NCBI GenBank assembly: GCA_948688495.1
Contig: CAPQSW010000024.1
Location: 1-21,774, forward strand
Length of the DNA: 21,774 nt
DNA from: an uncultured Lachnospiraceae bacterium
GTDB lineage: Bacteria > Bacillota > Clostridia > Lachnospirales > Lachnospiraceae
Direction: 5' to 3'
The position numbers and the translations under genes were made by a program. Below, one piece after another: positions 6,439-15,050 of this stretch; the first letter of the stretch is position 1, and every line of letters begins with the position of its first letter. The notes under the pieces are model-generated. The model was given only the letters and a program-made list of their open reading frames with translations, did no database searches and was not told the DNA's origin.

Positions 6439-9111
6439 ATGGATGACACAATTTTTGACAGAATTGATGATGTAGACCTGAAAAAAACAATGGAAAGTTC
6501 CTATATAGATTATGCCATGAGCGTAATTGCATCCAGAGCCCTGCCGGACGTCAGGGATGGTTTGAAACCTGTACAGAGAAGAATTCTCTATGCTATGATT
6601 GAGTTGAACAATGGACCGGACAAACCTCATCGCAAATGTGCCCGTATTGTCGGTGATACCATGGGTAAATATCATCCGCATGGAGACAGCTCTATTTATG
6701 GGGCTTTGGTAAATATGGCGCAGGAATGGTCTACACGTTATATGCTGGTGGATGGTCATGGAAATTTTGGATCTGTAGATGGTGATGGCGCGGCGGCAAT
6801 GCGTTACACGGAAGCACGTCTGAGCAAAATTTCTATGGAAATGCTTTCAGATATCAATAAAGATACCGTAGATTTTGGTCCAAACTTTGATGAAACAGAG
6901 AAAGAACCCCTTGTGCTTCCATCACGTTTTCCGAACCTTTTGGTAAATGGAACAACTGGAATTGCTGTCGGTATGGCAACAAATATTCCTCCACATAATC
7001 TCAGGGAAGTTATTGCAGCGGTAGTAAAAATTATAGATAATCAGATAGAAGAAGACAGGGATACGGAAATAGAAGAAATTTTGGATATTATCAAAGGTCC
7101 AGATTTTCCTACCGGGGGAATGGTTCTTGGAACTTCCGGGATTGACCAGGCATACCGTACCGGGCGTGGAAAGGTAAAAGTACGTGCGGTAACGGATATA
7201 GAACCTATGGCAAATGGGAAGAACAGAATTGTGGTAACAGAACTTCCCTATATGGTAAATAAAGCAAGATTAATTGAGAAAATTGCTGATATGGTACACG
7301 AAAAGCGTGTAGATGGGATTACGGATCTCCGTGATGAGTCAAACCGGGAAGGTATGCGCATTTGTATTGAGCTTCGCCGTGACGTGAATCCAAATGTTGT
7401 ACTAAATCAGCTCTATAAGCATACCCAGTTACAGGATACCTTTGGCGTTATTATGCTCGCCCTGGTTAACAATGAGCCTAAGGTATTGAACCTTAACGAT
7501 ATGCTGGGATATTACCTGAAACATCAGGAAGATGTTGTCACCAGAAGAACAAAATATGAGCTGAATAAAGCGGAAGAACGTGCGCATATTTTGGAAGGAT
7601 TGTTGATAGCCCTTGATAATATTGATGAGGTAATCAGCATTATCCGTAACAGTGAGAATGTACAGCTTGCAAAATCAAGGCTGATGGAACGCTTTACCCT
7701 TTCGGAAGCACAGGCACAGGCGATTGTTGATATGCGTCTGCGTGCTTTGACGGGATTGGAACGAAGCAAACTGGAAGCAGAATATAAACAGTTAATGGAT
7801 CTCATCGCAGAACTGAGGTCTATTCTTGCTGATAGAAAGAAGCTTTTGGGTGTTATCCGGGAAGAAATAATGGCAATTTCCGATAAATATGGGGATGACA
7901 GAAGAACTTCCATCGGATTTGATGAGTATGATATTTCCATGGAAGATTTAATTCCGGTGTCTAATACGGTCATTACTATGACAAAACTTGGATATATCAA
8001 GCGCATGAGCGTAGATAATTTCCATAGCCAGAACCGTGGAGGCAAAGGAATCAAGGGAATGGAGACCATTGACGATGATTATATTGAAGAACTTCTGATG
8101 ACCACTACGCATCATTATTTGATGTTTTTTACGAATACAGGAAAGGTTTACCGGATAAAGGCTTATGAGATTCCAGAGGCCGGGCGGACAGCGCGTGGTA
8201 CAGCAATTATCAATATTCTGCAGCTCCAGCCTGGGGAAAAGATTACCGCGGTAATTCCGATTAAAGAATACAAGGACGATCATTATCTGTTTATGGCGAC
8301 AAAGAACGGTATTGTTAAGAAAACACCCATTACAGATTACTCTAAGGTGCGCAAAAAAGGGCTTGCGGCAATCAATCTCAGGGAAGAAGATGAATTGATT
8401 GAAGTTAAATTTACGGATAATACAAAAGATATTATTCTTGTGACAAAATTCGGTCAGTGTATCCGATTCCATGAGACGGATGTAAGAAGTACTGGAAGGA
8501 CTTCTATGGGAGTCATAGGCATGAATCTTTCTGACAGGGATGAAGTTATCGGCATGCAGATGAATACCCAGGGTGAGTATCTTTTGATTGCTTCCGAGAA
8601 GGGGCTTGGTAAATTAACCAGAATGGAAGAATTTTCACCCCAGAACCGTGGCGGCAAGGGTGTGAAGTGTTATAAGATTACAGAAAAGACGGGCAATATT
8701 ATTGGCGTCAAAGCTGTGAATTATGAGAATGAGATTATGATGATTACTACCGAAGGTATTATTATCCGCATGAAGGTGGAAGGAATCTCTGTTCTTGGAC
8801 GTGTGACATCCGGTGTGAAGCTTATGAACTTGTCAGATGATATTACGGTAGCAAGTATTGCCAAGGTGCGTGAGGATAAATCTTTGATGGAGAATACAGA
8901 GGAAAATGAGATTCTCACCAAAGAAGAAGAAGAACTGAGTGTGAAAAAAGCAGAAGAAGCGGCAAAGAAGATGAACAGCCCGGTAGAAGAATTAGAGAAT
9001 AAAAATGTGCAAGGTGTAGATAATTTGGAAAAAATGACAGATCAGAAACAGATTAATGAATTGATTGCCAGGGCAGAAGCAGACCAGGAAGATCAGAATG
9101 CAGGGGAATAG
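6439..9111 (+). CDS. gyrA: DNA gyrase subunit A
   Basis: GyrA forms the DNA cleavage-reunion core of gyrase. In 890 residues it has the winged-helix domain with catalytic Tyr123 in RYTEARL, the quinolone-determining stretch KYHPHGDSSIYG (77-88), and the six-bladed C-terminal wrapping domain with the GyrA box QNRGGKG at 531-537. The same heptapeptide recurs at 735-741. The last 70 or so residues are an acidic, Glu-rich, probably disordered tail. Gly88 occupies the place of E. coli Asp87. The AGGAGG at 6426-6431 sits 7 nt before the start. No terminator is visible after the gene. Confidence 0.98.
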   Translation: MDDTIFDRIDDVDLKKTMESSYIDYAMSVIASRALPDVRDGLKPVQRRILYAMIELNNGPDKPHRKCARIVGDTMGKYHPHGDSSIYGALVNMAQEWSTRYMLVDGHGNFGSVDGDGAAAMRYTEARLSKISMEMLSDINKDTVDFGPNFDETEKEPLVLPSRFPNLLVNGTTGIAVGMATNIPPHNLREVIAAVVKIIDNQIEEDRDTEIEEILDIIKGPDFPTGGMVLGTSGIDQAYRTGRGKVKVRAVTDIEPMANGKNRIVVTELPYMVNKARLIEKIADMVHEKRVDGITDLRDESNREGMRICIELRRDVNPNVVLNQLYKHTQLQDTFGVIMLALVNNEPKVLNLNDMLGYYLKHQEDVVTRRTKYELNKAEERAHILEGLLIALDNIDEVISIIRNSENVQLAKSRLMERFTLSEAQAQAIVDMRLRALTGLERSKLEAEYKQLMDLIAELRSILADRKKLLGVIREEIMAISDKYGDDRRTSIGFDEYDISMEDLIPVSNTVITMTKLGYIKRMSVDNFHSQNRGGKGIKGMETIDDDYIEELLMTTTHHYLMFFTNTGKVYRIKAYEIPEAGRTARGTAIINILQLQPGEKITAVIPIKEYKDDHYLFMATKNGIVKKTPITDYSKVRKKGLAAINLREEDELIEVKFTDNTKDIILVTKFGQCIRFHETDVRSTGRTSMGVIGMNLSDRDEVIGMQMNTQGEYLLIASEKGLGKLTRMEEFSPQNRGGKGVKCYKITEKTGNIIGVKAVNYENEIMMITTEGIIIRMKVEGISVLGRVTSGVKLMNLSDDITVASIAKVREDKSLMENTEENEILTKEEEELSVKKAEEAAKKMNSPVEELENKNVQGVDNLEKMTDQKQINELIARAEADQEDQNAGE

Positions 9112-9143
9112 GAAAGCCATTCCAGAAAGAAGAAATCTTTTAG

Positions 9144-9260
9144 GTGTTACAAGATTTTATGGATACTCGATTAGGTTCAGAATCAGTCAAAGTATATAAA
9201 GAACGCAATGGATTTATTATTTTTCAAAAAGATATTTTGTATGCCTATTCTATATTATGA
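9144..9260 (+). other. Uncertain small ORF in the gyrA-lipoprotein gap
   Basis: An open frame runs from a GTG at 9144 (or an ATG at 9159) to TGA at 9258-9260, giving about 38 or 33 residues including the stretch VYKERNGFIIFQKDILYAY. There is no properly spaced Shine-Dalgarno: an AGGTG at 9142-9146 overlaps the GTG and is 12 nt from the ATG. It may be the remnant of a decayed gene or chance. I do not recognise it. The rest of the 173-bp gap shows neither terminator nor promoter that I would defend. Confidence 0.2.
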
Positions 9261-9284
9261 TGAAAAAGGCAGGGGTATAATCCT

Positions 9285-10667
9285 ATGAAAAAGTTTTTAT
9301 TGTGCATGTCCTGTTTCCTGCTGTTTACATTCGTGGCCTGTGCAGGTTCAGCGGATAACGGCATAGAGCCGGAAGTAGAGACAGATGTTAAAACAGAAAC
9401 CATAGATGCTGCGGATGTTGTGGGAGATGACAAAAATACAACGGATATTACAGGGGATGCTGTGGATATTACAGAGGATACCATGGACAAAAGCGCGCTG
9501 GATGTTTCATATGACCAAGATAAGCCTTTCACCTTTGACATTAACGATTATTATACAGAAAGACAGGAACAAGATACTTCCCCGAACGCGTACCGCGTAA
9601 TCTATGCGCAGATCATTAAAAAACTGCCGGAGGATATACAGTTTGGATTTATCTGCCTGGATGATGACGATATTCCTGAGCTGGTAATTCGACCGGAAAT
9701 AACTGCCTATTATATCTATACGGTCAGGGACGGCATATTGTCCTGTCTTGTAGACTCCGTTCATACGAAAGCAATGTGTTATTATGGGAGGAAAGGTATT
9801 ATTTCCGTATTTTGGACGGCACGCGGCGGAGGCGATTCGGGTGAGTATGGCTATCTCTATTATCAAGTATCGGAGGATCAGACAATTACAGATTACAGCG
9901 ATCCGATATTAACCTGGAGTTATGAGGCCGTCTATGATGAAAATAATAATTTTACGGGCGAGGGCGAGGTGACCTGTTCCTACATGGACAGGTATATAGA
10001 TGAGGAAGCTTATGATGAGGTATGCAGGGAGCTGGGGATTGATGGCGAAAAAAGAGGTCTTGGTGGAGACATTGACATGGAATCCACTGTCCTGATGTTA
10101 AGCCACCCGGCCCCGGCAGATCCTGCACCATCCGGGAAGGCGCATGACGCCTACCGGGAAGCATACAAAAAGAAGCTGGAGGACTCTGCAGTTGACATAG
10201 AATTTTACTTTATTTATTTGGATGATGACGACATCCCGGAATTGGCAGTCTGCGAAGATGAATCCCTCTATTCCGTTTATACATTTAAAGACGGCGAACT
10301 GTCCTGCCTTGCAGATTCCATGAAAACAGAATATATGTATTATTATGAGAGGCAGGGCGTCATCTGTCTTTCTGATGGATGGGAATGGCAGAGTGAAGGA
10401 AGGACACTCCGTTATTACCAGACGTCCGCGGGGGAAACGCTTATGGATGACAGCCAGCCGGTATTGGAGAGCAGCAGTAAAGAACTTTATGGTGAAGAAG
10501 GAAGGAAATTTGACGAAGAAGACGTCCTAAGACATTACCGCTATATGGGAGAGGATACGGATCAGGAAACCTACGAAAAAATATGTGGGGAGCTGGGGAT
10601 TACGGAGGACAGGGAGAAAGGAAATATCCTTGAGAAAGAAATCGCCCTTGAGTTATTGAATCCATAA
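9285..10667 (+). CDS. Putative lipoprotein with a 187-residue tandem duplication
   Basis: The 460-residue product starts with a basic n-region, a hydrophobic stretch and a lipobox-like FVAC with Cys19, so it is probably exported and lipid-anchored. An acidic Asp/Thr-rich linker (about 20-95) leads to two homologous units, about 102-253 and 289-440. They align without net gaps: LDDDDIPEL is at 125-133 and 312-320, and a Cys followed by ELGI is at 247 and 434, both offset by exactly 187. The Asp-rich motif resembles acidic loops ending in IPEL that are frequent in uncharacterised clostridial lipoproteins and could bind calcium, which is inference. AGGGG at 9271-9275 is the ribosome binding site. 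The function is unknown. Transcription may read through from gyrA, since no promoter is clear. Confidence 0.8.
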   Translation: MKKFLLCMSCFLLFTFVACAGSADNGIEPEVETDVKTETIDAADVVGDDKNTTDITGDAVDITEDTMDKSALDVSYDQDKPFTFDINDYYTERQEQDTSPNAYRVIYAQIIKKLPEDIQFGFICLDDDDIPELVIRPEITAYYIYTVRDGILSCLVDSVHTKAMCYYGRKGIISVFWTARGGGDSGEYGYLYYQVSEDQTITDYSDPILTWSYEAVYDENNNFTGEGEVTCSYMDRYIDEEAYDEVCRELGIDGEKRGLGGDIDMESTVLMLSHPAPADPAPSGKAHDAYREAYKKKLEDSAVDIEFYFIYLDDDDIPELAVCEDESLYSVYTFKDGELSCLADSMKTEYMYYYERQGVICLSDGWEWQSEGRTLRYYQTSAGETLMDDSQPVLESSSKELYGEEGRKFDEEDVLRHYRYMGEDTDQETYEKICGELGITEDREKGNILEKEIALELLNP

Positions 10668-10717
10668 TACTATTTTTCCTTGTAGATTCTATACGGTAGA
10701 TGAAAAGTTGATTTATG

Positions 10718-10765
10718 TTGAAGCCCACGTTGAATTTTCAACGTGGGCTTCAATATTATTTTTTT
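10718..10765 (+). terminator. Rho-independent terminator after the lipoprotein gene
   Basis: A perfect 17-bp inverted repeat (TTGAAGCCCACGTTGAA at 10718-10734 and its complement at 10737-10753) is followed by TATTATTTTTTT. It closes the plus-strand transcript about 50 bp after the lipoprotein stop and insulates the arabinofuranosidase gene. Confidence 0.92.
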
Positions 10766-10845
10766 CTGATATTATTTCAAGTCTTTCAATTAATTCAAGC
10801 TAAGGCTGAACTGTTACCCTTATTGTATAAAATAGCATGAAATAC

Positions 10846-10874
10846 TTCACATTTCCCAAAATTTTTGTTAGAAT
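10846..10874 (+). promoter_or_regulatory. Promoter of the arabinofuranosidase gene (extended -10)
   Basis: TTCACA (10846-10851) and TAGAAT (10869-10874) are each one base from the sigma-A consensus and lie 17 bp apart. A TG dinucleotide one base before the -10 makes it an extended -10 element. The expected transcript would start near 10881, at a small hairpin formed by CTATCT (10879-10884) and AGATAG (10895-10900). The leader is then about 95 nt long, with the AGGAG ribosome site at 10960-10964. No regulator site was recognised. Confidence 0.65.
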
Positions 10875-10974
10875 GTTACTATCTATTCTGAGAAAGATAG
10901 GGCAATTGTAAATAGTTAATATGGCGTTTTTATACGTCTTAAATTAAAAAAGAAGGGAAAGGAGAGGTATTTTT

Positions 10975-13900
10975 ATGAAAGGACGCAAGATTAAGAAATT
11001 TTTAGGTCTGATTCTCACAGCATCACTTATGTTGGGTATGAGCCATCCTGTGGGAAATGTGCAGGCGGAGGACAATTTATTGGCAGGTACGCAGCTTTTG
11101 GCACATTATGAATTTAACGATGGGGGAAAAGACTCCTCTGGCAATAACAATCATGCCACAATTGGCAATGGTGTCACTGTGAGTAATGGGGTTGCTTCCC
11201 TGCCTGGCGGCACAAAGGATGGAAGCCAATACATCACACTGCCGGAAGGTATGTTTGACAGACAGGATACGCTTACAATTTCCATGTGGATCAAGGATAA
11301 CGACCCGCGGGAAAACTGGCTGGCTGCATTCTTCTTTGGGAGTAAGAACAGCAGCAAAAATACGCCTACAAATTATTATTACTTTGTACCTTGTGAAAAG
11401 CAGCATAATACGTTGAAGCTGGTGGTGACAAATTCTGTGAATGAAGAAAATCCTTCGAGTACGGAGAAGGGATTCCGGGAGAGTGATAATACAGAAAGTT
11501 ATTATGGCAAATGGACCCACTATGCGATTGTAATCCAACCATCATCCATGAAATGTTATATCAATGGAGATTATATCGGCACTAAATCAGTGAACAGAAA
11601 AGTCAGTGATTTTGGCACAGGACTGCAGGCATACATTGGCAAATCCAATTATCCTGACCCGCTGTATCAGGGAGATTTTAAAGATTTCCGTGTCTATAAG
11701 AATGCATTAAGTGAGGCGCAGATTCGTCAGGCTGCAGGAATCAAGGAGGAAGTATCAGAATATTCCATGACGATTGATGGAAATAATGTTACAAAGAAAC
11801 TGAGTGATAACCTCTACGGATTATTTTTTGAGGATATTAACAGCTCTGCCGATGGCGGACTTTACCCTGAGATGGTGAAAAATTATTCCTTTGAAAATGC
11901 TTATATGCAGAATGATGGAGGAGACTATTTTAAAAAGAATGGCTATGTGACGGTCGGTCACTATAAGTTACACTGGACAGCTTCCCCTGAGGGGAATTTT
12001 GATGTAAACAGCTCAGATACACAGAGTACAGAAGAAAGTTTGAATGAGACAAACCCACACTATGCAATTCTTACCGGCAATGTTACTTTGCAGAACGGTG
12101 GTTTTGCACCACAAAATAACCCAAATGGTGCGGCAATGCCGGTGAAGCCGTTAAATGCAACAAAAAAGACAGGTACTTACACATTTTCTGTATTTACAAA
12201 AGCTTCTTTGGGTTATAGTGGAACCATGAAGGTAAAATTGGTGGATGACAGTGGGAACGCTTTAACAGATGAGAAAGAAATTACCCTGGATGCAGACGGA
12301 ACATGGAAGAAGGTTACCACAGAACTGACTTCCAAGGTAACATCAAATACCAAGGGAAAGCTGGTACTTTCCGTACAGGGCGCAGAATCTAATGACAAGC
12401 TCTATCTTGATATGGTGTCTGTGATTCCACATGACAGCTATGGCTACGGTAATAAAAATTATGCTTACGGCGTAGGCGTCCGTCAGGATTTACTGGATTT
12501 AATGATGGACTTAAATCCGAAGTTTATGCGTTTCCCGGGTGGATGTATCGTAGAAGGCTTTAACTGGGAAGGTCTCTATGACTGGAGGGATTCAATTGGA
12601 CCTCTGGAGGAACGAAAGAGTAATACCAACCGTTGGGAGAATTGGAATAATGAAAATCGTACCTGGGGATATATGCAGTCTTATGGGTTTGGATACCATG
12701 AGCTTTTATCCTTATGCGAAGATTTTAATATGGAACCGTTTCCAATTTTAAGCGCCGGACTTCTCTGCCAGTATGAGACAAAGGACGTCGACGCCAAGAC
12801 GGGAGATGAATTACAGGAATTTATTGATATGGCAACTCAGCTTTTGGATTACTGCTGGGGTGATGCATCAAGGAATCAATGGGCGGCAAAGAGGGCGCAG
12901 AATGGACATGAGAAGCCCTTTAACCTCAAGTATCTGGGAATCGGTAATGAGAATGCCTTTGCGAAGTATTTTGATAACTTTGATGTAATTAAGGAAGCTG
13001 TGGAGGAATATGCAAGGGTGAATTATCCGGGACATGAGCTTCATATCATTTCCAGTGCAGGACCGACTTCCAATTCCAATCCTTCCGGGGATGGATATTT
13101 CTCACGTTCGCTGGAATATGCCTATGACCGTCTGGCTCAGACTGTTCCGGGTGAGACGCTTGTGGATGAGCACTACTATGAGTCGGAATCCTTTATGTAT
13201 GACAATGTTGACCGTTATGATTACTATCAGCGTACCAATCAGGGCGGGAGTAATGTATTTGTAGGGGAATATGCGGTAAAGAATGATAATAAATACAATA
13301 CAGCCCTTGCGGAAGCATGTTATATTACGGGCCTTGAGCGCAATGCAGATGTCGTTACAAATATTTCCTATGCGCCTCTATTATATAAGGTAGGAAGTTT
13401 AAGCTGGTCCCATGACTTAATCTATTTTGATGAATTTAATACGGCGAAATCTACAAATTACTATGTACAGAAGATGTTTTCCAATAATTATGGAACAGAT
13501 TTGATTGGTACGGAATTAGAGGCCAGGGGAAAAGACTACAGCAACTATGGAAGCCCGATTCTTGGAATGAATGGTGCAGAGGGCTATATTGACAAAGTAG
13601 TTGTCTATGATAAAGATGGAAAGATTCTGTTGGAAGATGATTTTAACGACAATACGAATGGATGGACATCGTTTAAGGGCAGCAATAGTTTTACAATCAG
13701 CGATGGTTATCTGACATTTACAGGAAACAGTGGGATCAACGCTGTGTACCTTCCAAAAGCTGTTCAGGAGAAATGGAAGAATTTCAGAATTGAGGTAAGG
13801 GAAGCAGTCAAAACTTCGGGGGATGGTGGATTTGTAGCTGGCGCAGGGTACGACAATCAGTATTACTGGTATACCATAGATGGAAGCGGCGCCCGTATGG

Positions 13901-14961
13901 AGGTTACCAGACCAGAACGTGGTGGTACGGAACTCAAGACAAAGATGCTTGGAAATAATTTTGCCAATAAGCATTACAAGACCGAGGAGCTTACGGCTAT
14001 ACAGACGGATGATAATATGGACATTGCCTTTAATTATGGTGTAGGCGGGAAGCTGGAAGCAAGTTATACCAGCGGTTCAGTCAGCGCTGCAAATACTGCA
14101 AAGTATGATTTTTCAAGTGTACTGAACCAATATCAGACAGATATTTACCAAGTAGTGAATAAAGATGATAAGAATGTATACATCAAGCTGGTGAATCCAG
14201 ACAGGCAGAGAAAATCCATTCAGTTGAATTTCAAGAATTTGAATGTGGATAGTAAGGCAGAGGTTACTACTTTAACCGGAGGATTGGGAGAAGCCAATGC
14301 GATTGGAGAGGAAATTGTTGTACCGACAACTATGATGCAGAGTATACAGAATAACACGATAAATATGCCTCTGTCCGGCTGTTCTGTAAATGTTATCCGG
14401 GTGCCGTTGGCTCAGAATAGCACGAATCCCAAACCAGAACCTAAGCCAGAGCCACAGCCACAGCCACAGAAGCCGCAGCCTAAGAGCGTAAGCTTGAATG
14501 TTGGAAAATCAATTACCATCGGCCAGGGTGAGAGCGTGACTTTAAAGGCAACGGTAAAGCCTGTCGACGCTTCTAAGAAAGTAACCTGGACGTCAAGCAA
14601 GAAATCAAATGTTACAGTAAAAGGTGGCAAAGTTACTGGGAAAAAACCTGGAAAGTCTGTAATAACAGTAAAGACGACGAATGGAAAGAAAAAGACATGT
14701 ACCGTTACGGTTAAGAAAAAACCGAATAAGATTACCTTAAATGCAAAGAGTAAGACTTTGAAGAAAGGAAAGACCTTCCGCATAAAGGTAAAATTCCCGA
14801 AAAATACCTACAGCTATAAGCTGACATATTCTTCCAATAAGAAGAAGGTTGCAACAGTCTCCACGAAGGGCACTGTAAAAGCAAAGAAAAAGGGCAAGGC
14901 AGCGATTACGGTAAAGACCTATAATGGAAAGAAAGCAAAGGTAACAATAACAGTTAAGTAA
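10975..14961 (+). CDS. Secreted multimodular GH51-type alpha-L-arabinofuranosidase
   Basis: This 1328-residue protein should release terminal arabinofuranose from arabinoxylan or arabinan outside the cell. A signal peptide probably ends at VQA (29-31). A LamG-like module spans about 40-255. The GH51 core starts at 263 with LYGLFFEDIN then DGGLYPE, is interrupted by a CBM4_9-like beta-sandwich (about 310-485), and resumes with KFMRFPGGC (516-524). By family pattern Glu659 in GIGNEN is the acid/base and Glu765 in VGEYA the nucleophile. A second LamG/DUF1080-like insert (about 870-1045) splits the C-terminal beta-sandwich, which ends near 1147. A Pro-rich linker (1152-1169) leads to two lysine-rich bacterial Ig (Big_2-like) domains (about 1171-1247 and 1249-1328). 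There is no LPXTG or SLH anchor. Module borders are estimates; substrate preference is inferred from the family. Confidence 0.88.
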   Translation: MKGRKIKKFLGLILTASLMLGMSHPVGNVQAEDNLLAGTQLLAHYEFNDGGKDSSGNNNHATIGNGVTVSNGVASLPGGTKDGSQYITLPEGMFDRQDTLTISMWIKDNDPRENWLAAFFFGSKNSSKNTPTNYYYFVPCEKQHNTLKLVVTNSVNEENPSSTEKGFRESDNTESYYGKWTHYAIVIQPSSMKCYINGDYIGTKSVNRKVSDFGTGLQAYIGKSNYPDPLYQGDFKDFRVYKNALSEAQIRQAAGIKEEVSEYSMTIDGNNVTKKLSDNLYGLFFEDINSSADGGLYPEMVKNYSFENAYMQNDGGDYFKKNGYVTVGHYKLHWTASPEGNFDVNSSDTQSTEESLNETNPHYAILTGNVTLQNGGFAPQNNPNGAAMPVKPLNATKKTGTYTFSVFTKASLGYSGTMKVKLVDDSGNALTDEKEITLDADGTWKKVTTELTSKVTSNTKGKLVLSVQGAESNDKLYLDMVSVIPHDSYGYGNKNYAYGVGVRQDLLDLMMDLNPKFMRFPGGCIVEGFNWEGLYDWRDSIGPLEERKSNTNRWENWNNENRTWGYMQSYGFGYHELLSLCEDFNMEPFPILSAGLLCQYETKDVDAKTGDELQEFIDMATQLLDYCWGDASRNQWAAKRAQNGHEKPFNLKYLGIGNENAFAKYFDNFDVIKEAVEEYARVNYPGHELHIISSAGPTSNSNPSGDGYFSRSLEYAYDRLAQTVPGETLVDEHYYESESFMYDNVDRYDYYQRTNQGGSNVFVGEYAVKNDNKYNTALAEACYITGLERNADVVTNISYAPLLYKVGSLSWSHDLIYFDEFNTAKSTNYYVQKMFSNNYGTDLIGTELEARGKDYSNYGSPILGMNGAEGYIDKVVVYDKDGKILLEDDFNDNTNGWTSFKGSNSFTISDGYLTFTGNSGINAVYLPKAVQEKWKNFRIEVREAVKTSGDGGFVAGAGYDNQYYWYTIDGSGARMEVTRPERGGTELKTKMLGNNFANKHYKTEELTAIQTDDNMDIAFNYGVGGKLEASYTSGSVSAANTAKYDFSSVLNQYQTDIYQVVNKDDKNVYIKLVNPDRQRKSIQLNFKNLNVDSKAEVTTLTGGLGEANAIGEEIVVPTTMMQSIQNNTINMPLSGCSVNVIRVPLAQNSTNPKPEPKPEPQPQPQKPQPKSVSLNVGKSITIGQGESVTLKATVKPVDASKKVTWTSSKKSNVTVKGGKVTGKKPGKSVITVKTTNGKKKTCTVTVKKKPNKITLNAKSKTLKKGKTFRIKVKFPKNTYSYKLTYSSNKKKVATVSTKGTVKAKKKGKAAITVKTYNGKKAKVTITVK
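14452..14469 (+). repeat. Triplicated CCACAG in the Pro/Gln linker codons
   Basis: Three tandem copies of CCACAG encode the Pro-Gln repeats of the linker between the catalytic part and the Ig-like tail. Short in-frame repeats of this kind can vary in copy number, changing linker length without a frameshift. Confidence 0.6.
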
Positions 14962-14985
14962 AACCATTTACAGTTTAAAAAGATG

Positions 14986-15011
14986 ACCCCATGGAATGAG
15001 TTCCATGGGGT
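14986..15011. terminator. Shared hairpin terminator between convergent genes
   Basis: An 11-bp perfect stem, ACCCCATGGAA (14986-14996) and its complement (15001-15011), closes a TGAG loop 25 bp after the arabinofuranosidase stop and 40 bp after the stop of the opposing gene. Read on the minus strand it is followed by CATCTTTTTAAAC, a fair U-tract. On the plus strand the tail (TATCCTTATACTTTG) is weak. It is probably bidirectional but better for the minus-strand gene. Confidence 0.72.
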
Positions 15012-15050
15012 TATCCTTATACTTTGTCTCCTTCCCTGCAGTTGCAGGTT

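Noticed and set aside
6094..6759. 221-codon minus-strand frame across the gyrB-gyrA junction
   Set aside because: It is antisense to two certain genes, crosses their boundary, has no ribosome site and has an unstructured composition.
9276..9281. Perfect TATAAT just before the lipoprotein start
   Set aside because: It lies between the ribosome site and the ATG, so a transcript starting there would lack the SD; no -35 is present at the right distance.
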